Below, piece after piece: positions 40,278-40,869 of a stretch of 40,869 nt of DNA; position 1 is the stretch's first letter, and the number at the start of each line of letters is the position of its first letter. Source of the DNA: Candidatus Melainabacteria bacterium (GTDB lineage Bacteria; Cyanobacteriota; Vampirovibrionia; Obscuribacterales; Obscuribacteraceae); assembly GCA_003175915.1 (NCBI GenBank), contig PSRH01000216.1, positions 1-40,869 of the forward strand. The letters are read 5' to 3'. The position numbers and the translations under genes are program-made. A model generated the notes under the pieces. The model saw only the letters and a list, made by a program, of their open reading frames with translations, did not search any database and was not told the origin of the DNA.

Positions 40278-40649
40278 ATGACTCGCAGACCAAATGAAAT
40301 AATTCCACCATCGGAAAGACCAGACGAGTCCCACCAGGGGGTTCACAGTAAGCTCGTTCAGGACAGTATTGGTACTCGGGGTGAAGTCCGCACCGAAAGA
40401 CCGGTAGCTGGCGCTGACGCACTTTTGGCTGGCGTGGATCCGACAACCTATATCAGCGAGCTCAGTTCTCGCTTGGCACCCCGCGTAGCGGCCTTAAGAA
40501 ATGTCGTCGATCCGCATGTGCTGGGGGATTGGGCAGCCATTCTCAACTCCTGCAGGGATCCAAGAGCCAACAACGATACTGATCTGGCTTCGGCTCAAGA
40601 TGTGCACCTGCGACTCATGCAAAGAATCGCCGGGAATCAGACGGCTTAA
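40278..40649 (+). CDS. Small uncharacterised protein upstream of rpsT
   Basis: From ATG 40278 (AGAGG 7 bases upstream) the 123-residue product has a polar, Pro/Glu-rich N-terminus (NEIIPPSERPDESHQGVHSK). A helical C-terminal half follows: TYISELSSRLAPRVAALRNVV and DVHLRLMQRIAGN. There is no signal peptide or membrane segment. The frame is open to 40146, but that start lacks a ribosome site. I recognise no family. It lies between the pseudo-caspase gene and rpsT, with a promoter for the latter downstream. Confidence 0.6.
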   Translation: MTRRPNEIIPPSERPDESHQGVHSKLVQDSIGTRGEVRTERPVAGADALLAGVDPTTYISELSSRLAPRVAALRNVVDPHVLGDWAAILNSCRDPRANNDTDLASAQDVHLRLMQRIAGNQTA

Positions 40650-40748
40650 CCGGCAACTTTGTATAGGTTGCTTTCACCCTTGAATTGAGGACCTAAATTC
40701 CCCTCTTGATTGAAGGCAACAAGGTGGATAACGTTCGCCTTAACACCG

Positions 40749-40777
40749 TTCATCCAATATATCTAGCGTGCTATACT
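40749..40777 (+). promoter_or_regulatory. Candidate rpsT promoter
   Basis: A strong -10 (TATACT, 40772-40777) lies 17 bases after a weak -35 (TTCATC, 40749-40754). The start would be near 40784, giving a leader of about 35 bases before the rpsT GTG. The -10 match is good and the position fits; the -35 matches only partly. Confidence 0.5.
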
Positions 40778-40817
40778 GGCAAACCGCCCCGATCTATAAC
40801 AGGAGTGTCAATTAGCC

Positions 40818-40869
40818 GTGCCTAATATCAAGTCCGCGATCAAGAGAGTCGAGATAGCCGAAAGAAATC
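40818..40869 (+). CDS. rpsT: 30S ribosomal protein S20 (3' end outside window)
   Basis: The frame starts with GTG 40818 and runs off the window. The first 17 residues, MPNIKSAIKRVEIAERN, match the conserved N-terminus of S20, a 16S rRNA-binding protein of the small subunit (MANIKSAxKRxxxAERN in many bacteria). AGGAG lies 12 bases upstream, a rather long spacer. The use of GTG is consistent with the modest translation start often seen for this gene. Only the start can be seen, so integrity cannot be judged. Confidence 0.9.
   Translation, partial: MPNIKSAIKRVEIAERN

Overview
The window looks like a chromosomal segment of an uncultured diderm (Gram-negative-type) bacterium. Supporting signs are a lipoprotein with a lipobox, a Tat-type signal, a periplasmic copper-site protein, a TonB/TolA C-terminal domain and a GT9 (heptosyltransferase-like) protein. 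Base composition looks even and near 50% GC. I see no insertion sequences, phage genes, CRISPR arrays, tRNAs or rRNAs. Taxonomy cannot be fixed from this sequence; the gene mix is reminiscent of Vampirovibrionia/Obscuribacterales, but that is only a guess. The window ends inside rpsT (ribosomal protein S20).

Layout. (1) 1-2098: the end of an NMT1/SsuA-like substrate-binding protein gene, then its ABC ATPase and permease. (2) 2185-8927: a complete, overlapping trpEGDCFBA operon. Its leader encodes a 33-residue peptide with a Trp-Trp-Arg motif, followed by mutually exclusive RNA pairings and an intrinsic terminator directly before trpE, which is a classic attenuator layout. (3) 9052-17445: a patchwork of mostly small stress-type genes on both strands: degenerate receiver, DUF2383, YflT-like, BON, CsbD, HMA_2-like, HHE hemerythrin with a histone-like tail, aquaporin, Lmo0937-like and a formaldehyde-dehydrogenase-like zinc ADH. 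(4) 17544-30995: housekeeping and envelope genes: SulP transporter, acyltransferase 3, dCMP deaminase, two secreted alpha/beta hydrolases, an orphan substrate-binding lipoprotein paralogous to the one at the start, Ada, and a TraB/GumN protein followed by a protein that shares its C-terminal domain. (5) 30021-34266: glycan-related genes: a GT9 protein, a DUF695 protein, and a 794-residue fusion of seven 38-residue repeats, a DUF616-like glycosyltransferase and a methyltransferase. (6) 34550-37217: a tight operon of Tat-exported metallophosphoesterase, stand-alone CuA-type cupredoxin, ECF sigma factor and zinc-finger anti-sigma factor. (7) 37369-40869: two unrecognised proteins flanking a caspase-like pseudoenzyme fused to a TonB-type C-terminal domain, then rpsT.

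How the parts work together. The trp operon encodes every step from chorismate to tryptophan and appears to sense charged tRNA-Trp through its leader. The ECF module probably couples an envelope copper or redox signal to transcription, since its anti-sigma factor has a membrane segment and a periplasmic domain. The stress patch appears to be separately expressed short units, with strong ribosome sites and compact hairpin terminators, rather than one operon.
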